Part shown: positions 6,009-7,812 of the stretch, piece after piece
Position numbering within the stretch: position 1 is the stretch's first letter
How the letters are laid out: every line of letters starts with the position of its first letter
Assembly: GCA_005809115.1 (NCBI GenBank)
Contig: SYLK01000963.1
Span: forward strand, 1-7,812
Direction: 5' to 3'
DNA from: Planctomyces sp.
GTDB taxonomy: Bacteria > Planctomycetota > Planctomycetia > Planctomycetales > Planctomycetaceae
Length of the DNA: 7,812 nucleotides
Notes under the pieces: model-generated
The model's input: the letters and a program-made list of their open reading frames with translations, nothing else
Database searches by the model: none
What the model was told of the DNA's origin: nothing
Position numbers and translations under genes: made by a program

Positions 6009-7223
6009 ATGTGCGCGACGCGCAAACACCCGCAGACGCTGCTGAGCGAAACCGTCACTGCGGTCGGGCTGCGTTGTCGCCTGGCTGCAGAAGAACCCTG
6101 TCGCGCCGGTCCGGACGTCTCTGATTCTCGGACGCGCATCCGGCAGCCTCGGCGTTCCATCGCGCGGCGGAGTCCACCCGGATTCACACTGATCGAGCTG
6201 TTCGTCACCATCTCCGTGATCGCGCTCCTGATTGCACTGCTGTTGCCAGCGGTACAGCAGGCTCGGGAGGGCGCGCGGCGGCTGCAGTGTCGCAACAACC
6301 TGAATCAGATGGGGATTGCCCTGCACAACTACCAGCACGCTCATGGACTACTGCCGCCCGGCTGCGTCAACCCCACCGGTCCGGTCCTGACCGGGGTACG
6401 AGGATACAAGATCGGCTGGGTCGTCCAGATCCTGCCATTCATGGAAGAACGCAGCCTCTACCAGACTGTCGACTTTGATCAACCCGAATTGTCCTTCCTG
6501 ACACCCGAGGAGCGAGCTGCGGCCGTCAACATGGCAGCCGGGGATTCCCCGCAGTCGGAGTGGAACGACGTGGATGACGGCGACCTGAGTCCCGCGTATG
6601 GAATGGAGTATTTCGCGGGGGAGACGGGCCCGTACGGAAGGATGCTGATGCGAGGTGAACCCATTTCCATTCGTTGGCTGCAGTGCCCTTCATTCAGTGC
6701 GCCAGGACCAGCCGGACGCCTCACCGGAATCAGCAACTACGCTGGCTGCCATGCCAGTCGGGAGACACCGATTGATGCGGATAACGACGGACTGCTGTAT
6801 CTGAACAGTTCGGAGTCGCTCCAGGAGGTTCCGGATGGAATCACGAACACGATCTTGCTGGGTGAGCACAATGCGTTTCCTCGCGGCGATGGCTGGTTCT
6901 TCGGCGACCGCAGCACGCTGCGCAACGGCGACGCTCAGTCGATCAAAGCCGTGCCGGGTCAGTTCTTTGACGCAATTCAGTCCGACATGGCGGAATCGTC
7001 AGGCATGGCCGCCGATCCCGAGCTGACAGGTGAGGAAAGGCTCGATGCGCTTCGCAGGAAGCAGCAATTGCAGGTTGGTGGTTTTGGCAGCTCACACCTT
7101 CAGATCAACTTCCTGCTCGCCGACGGCAGCGTTAAGCCGATCAGTCCCCTGGTCAGTGCCAATGTCCTGCGTCGCCTGTGCGGTCGGAATGACGGCGAGC
7201 TGATTTCTGCTCATGACTTCTGA
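6009..7223 (+). CDS. DUF1559 prepilin-like protein with H-X8-DG variant, second of a tandem pair
   Basis: From ATG 6009 the protein has 404 residues. This ATG follows the previous stop by 19 bases and has only a weak AGGCGA (5996-6001) ahead of it; the frame is open back to 5865, but that part overlaps the preceding gene. A long leader (58 residues, Arg-rich) ends SPPG, then FTLIELFVTISVIALLIALLLP with Glu at +5. It shares with its neighbour LPPGCVN-x-TGP (115-125), G-W/S-x-V-Q-x-LP, YAGC (244-247), ID-x-DN-x-G (255-261), LNSS (265-268), DG-x-x-NTI (276-282) and TLRN. Two insertions make it longer, near residues 157-220 and 310-355. At the C-terminus H363 is separated from D372-G373 by eight residues, one fewer than the standard motif. 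The shared subfamily motifs point to an old tandem duplication. The role is probably as for its neighbour; this is inference. Confidence 0.9.
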   Translation: MCATRKHPQTLLSETVTAVGLRCRLAAEEPCRAGPDVSDSRTRIRQPRRSIARRSPPGFTLIELFVTISVIALLIALLLPAVQQAREGARRLQCRNNLNQMGIALHNYQHAHGLLPPGCVNPTGPVLTGVRGYKIGWVVQILPFMEERSLYQTVDFDQPELSFLTPEERAAAVNMAAGDSPQSEWNDVDDGDLSPAYGMEYFAGETGPYGRMLMRGEPISIRWLQCPSFSAPGPAGRLTGISNYAGCHASRETPIDADNDGLLYLNSSESLQEVPDGITNTILLGEHNAFPRGDGWFFGDRSTLRNGDAQSIKAVPGQFFDAIQSDMAESSGMAADPELTGEERLDALRRKQQLQVGGFGSSHLQINFLLADGSVKPISPLVSANVLRRLCGRNDGELISAHDF

Positions 7224-7259
7224 GTGCCAGGAAACAGACGCGGTTCCCATGCAGCGCAC

Positions 7260-7301
7260 ATCCCTGAGCCGCCGTCAGCAAGTCCTGTCAGGGGTTCTTT
7301 T
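7260..7301 (+). terminator. possible rho-independent terminator after the operon
   Basis: An 8-bp stem can form between 7260-7267 and 7288-7295 (ATCCCTGA with TCAGGGGT, one G-T pair), with a 20-base loop, followed by TCTTTTC. It lies 36 bases after the stop of the last DUF1559 gene. The long loop and short T-run make it weak. It overlaps the stop codon of the convergent minus-strand ORF. Confidence 0.35.
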
Positions 7302-7443
7302 CCCATATCAGCCACATCTGTTCGTCAGGCAGTACCGGAGCACTTTCCATATCGCTCACGCGGGCCAGGCAATTGTCGCAGCGTTCAAAATCAATCTCCA
7401 TGTCGATCAGCTTCCGGCACACCAGCTCGCGACCTGAAGTCAC
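7288..7443 (-). CDS. small hypothetical protein (51 aa) with C-x2-C motif
   Basis: A minus-strand ORF shorter than 60 codons, convergent to the operon. From GTG (7443-7441) it gives a 51-residue protein ending MWLIWEKNP. A ribosome binding site, AAAGG, lies 6 bases upstream of the GTG. Contents: Cys at residues 9, 22 and 25, the last two forming C-D-N-C, and an acidic character (many Asp and Glu) that is more protein-like than the Arg/Pro/Ser-rich frames opposite it. The C-x2-C plus a further Cys could bind a metal, but a full four-ligand set is not present. I do not recognise the family. The frame stays open a further 45 bases upstream of the GTG, to a TGA at 7491-7489, with no ATG in that part, so a longer form would need another non-ATG start. 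It could still be a chance ORF. Confidence 0.45.
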   Translation of the reverse strand: MTSGRELVCRKLIDMEIDFERCDNCLARVSDMESAPVLPDEQMWLIWEKNP

Positions 7444-7696
7444 TTGAAACCTTTGCTTGTCACGCCGCGTCTGCGAGGGACATCCTCTCGATCACTGGAC
7501 CCAACTCACACACCGATTTCCGTCGGGCTCGTCCCGGCGGGATTACAATTGGACAGCTACCAGCCCGCTGCAGCCAACTCACTTCCCGAACCCTCTCGCC
7601 AACGCTGCAGTCCGTCACCAGCTGCCAGATTTCTGCGAATGGCTCTGGAGCGAGAGTGAATGCCCACAATTATGTGCATATTCGCACGCGGCACTT
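7444..7696. other. intergenic stretch without a convincing gene
   Basis: Between the start of the small minus-strand ORF and the edge repeat. Open frames exist on both strands (for example a TTG-started minus frame from 7669 to 7460), but none shows a recognisable domain or good start. Apart from the hairpin near 7530 and a short GTGC/GCAC inverted repeat near 7674-7687, I see nothing definite. Confidence 0.5.
7518..7542. other. GC-rich hairpin in the intergenic region
   Basis: A 10-bp stem (7518-7527 with 7533-7542, two G-T pairs) with a 5-base loop. On the plus strand it is followed directly by TTACAATTGG and on the minus strand by AAATCGG; neither side has a clear T-run, so it is not a standard terminator. 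It lies upstream of the minus-strand small ORF and could fall in its 5' leader. Function unknown. Confidence 0.4.
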
Positions 7697-7812
7697 AGAA
7701 CCCCTGACAAAACCTCCGTGGCCGCGTTGCTTCGAGAGTGGTCGAGATGCAAGGAAGAGTGACGAGGCGACACATGTCGTCGAGGAGCGATGACGCCGCA
7801 GGTCGGCCGCTC
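7697..7812. repeat. imperfect palindromic repeat element, running off the window
   Basis: The stretch is organised around a centre near 7773. CGACA (7768-7772) and TGTCG (7775-7779) flank a 2-base core. Further out, 7736-7750 pairs with 7798-7812 (11 of 15 Watson-Crick plus two G-T pairs). Between them lie two purine-rich direct repeats, 7754-7770 and 7782-7798 (11 of 17 identical). The left flank AGAACCCCTGACA (7697-7709) recurs in inverted orientation at 7286-7298. No frame looks like a real protein. The organisation suggests a dispersed palindromic (REP- or MITE-like) element whose right arm is beyond 7812; that is inference until copies are found elsewhere. Confidence 0.5.

Noticed and set aside
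4994..6298. Minus-strand open frame of 434 codons opposite the first DUF1559 gene
   Set aside because: The plus strand has an unmistakable DUF1559 protein here. The antisense product has no recognisable domain and reflects codon bias of a GC-rich gene.
7544..7549. TACAAT resembling a -10 promoter element on the plus strand
   Set aside because: No -35-like sequence at the right distance, and no convincing plus-strand gene follows within the window.
7460..7669. Minus-strand frame of 69 codons upstream of the small Cys ORF
   Set aside because: TTG start without a ribosome binding site, no motif, and it spans the GC-rich hairpin. Not excluded, but unsupported.
7224..7793. Plus-strand frame of 189 codons after the operon
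   Set aside because: No start signal, Pro/Ser/Arg-rich composition, and it runs through the terminator-like hairpin and the palindromic repeat.

Overview
The window looks like a GC-rich planctomycete chromosome (phylum Planctomycetota). The clearest sign is a tandem pair of DUF1559 proteins. Each has an N-terminal GFTLIE prepilin motif and a C-terminal H-Xn-DG motif, a combination characteristic of and hugely expanded in that phylum. Assignment below phylum is not possible from this sequence alone.

Positions 1-7223 form one plus-strand operon for a type II secretion / type IV pilus-like machine. In order it holds: the C-terminal part of a GspF-family inner-membrane platform protein (1-594, cut by the window edge); a second, atypical GspF-like protein (640-2055); a third, canonical GspF-like protein (2119-3201); a GspI/GspH-like minor pseudopilin (3188-3853); a GspJ-position pseudopilin-like protein with a Pro/Glu repeat tail (3850-4611); a short GspK/PilX-like protein (4608-5003); and two DUF1559 prepilin-like proteins (5000-5989 and 6009-7223). 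The I-J-K order matches classical T2SS operons. ATGA overlaps at 3850, 4608 and 5000, most with good Shine-Dalgarno sequences, suggest coupled translation and a shared assembly. A likely model is that the GspF-like proteins form the membrane platform, the I/J/K-like proteins form the tip of a short pseudopilus, and the DUF1559 proteins are major subunits or clients. The ATPase, secretin, prepilin peptidase and GspG are not in the window.

Positions 7224-7812 are mostly non-coding. They hold a weak terminator-like hairpin just after the operon, a convergent minus-strand small ORF (51 codons, with a C-x2-C motif), a GC-rich hairpin near 7530, and at the right edge the first part of an imperfect palindromic repeat that appears to run out of the window. 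A 13-bp end motif of that repeat recurs in inverted orientation at 7286-7298.

The most unusual points are three consecutive GspF-like genes, two of three minor pseudopilins lacking the E5 residue, long prepilin leaders, two independent 15-bp in-frame tandem duplications, and the edge palindrome.
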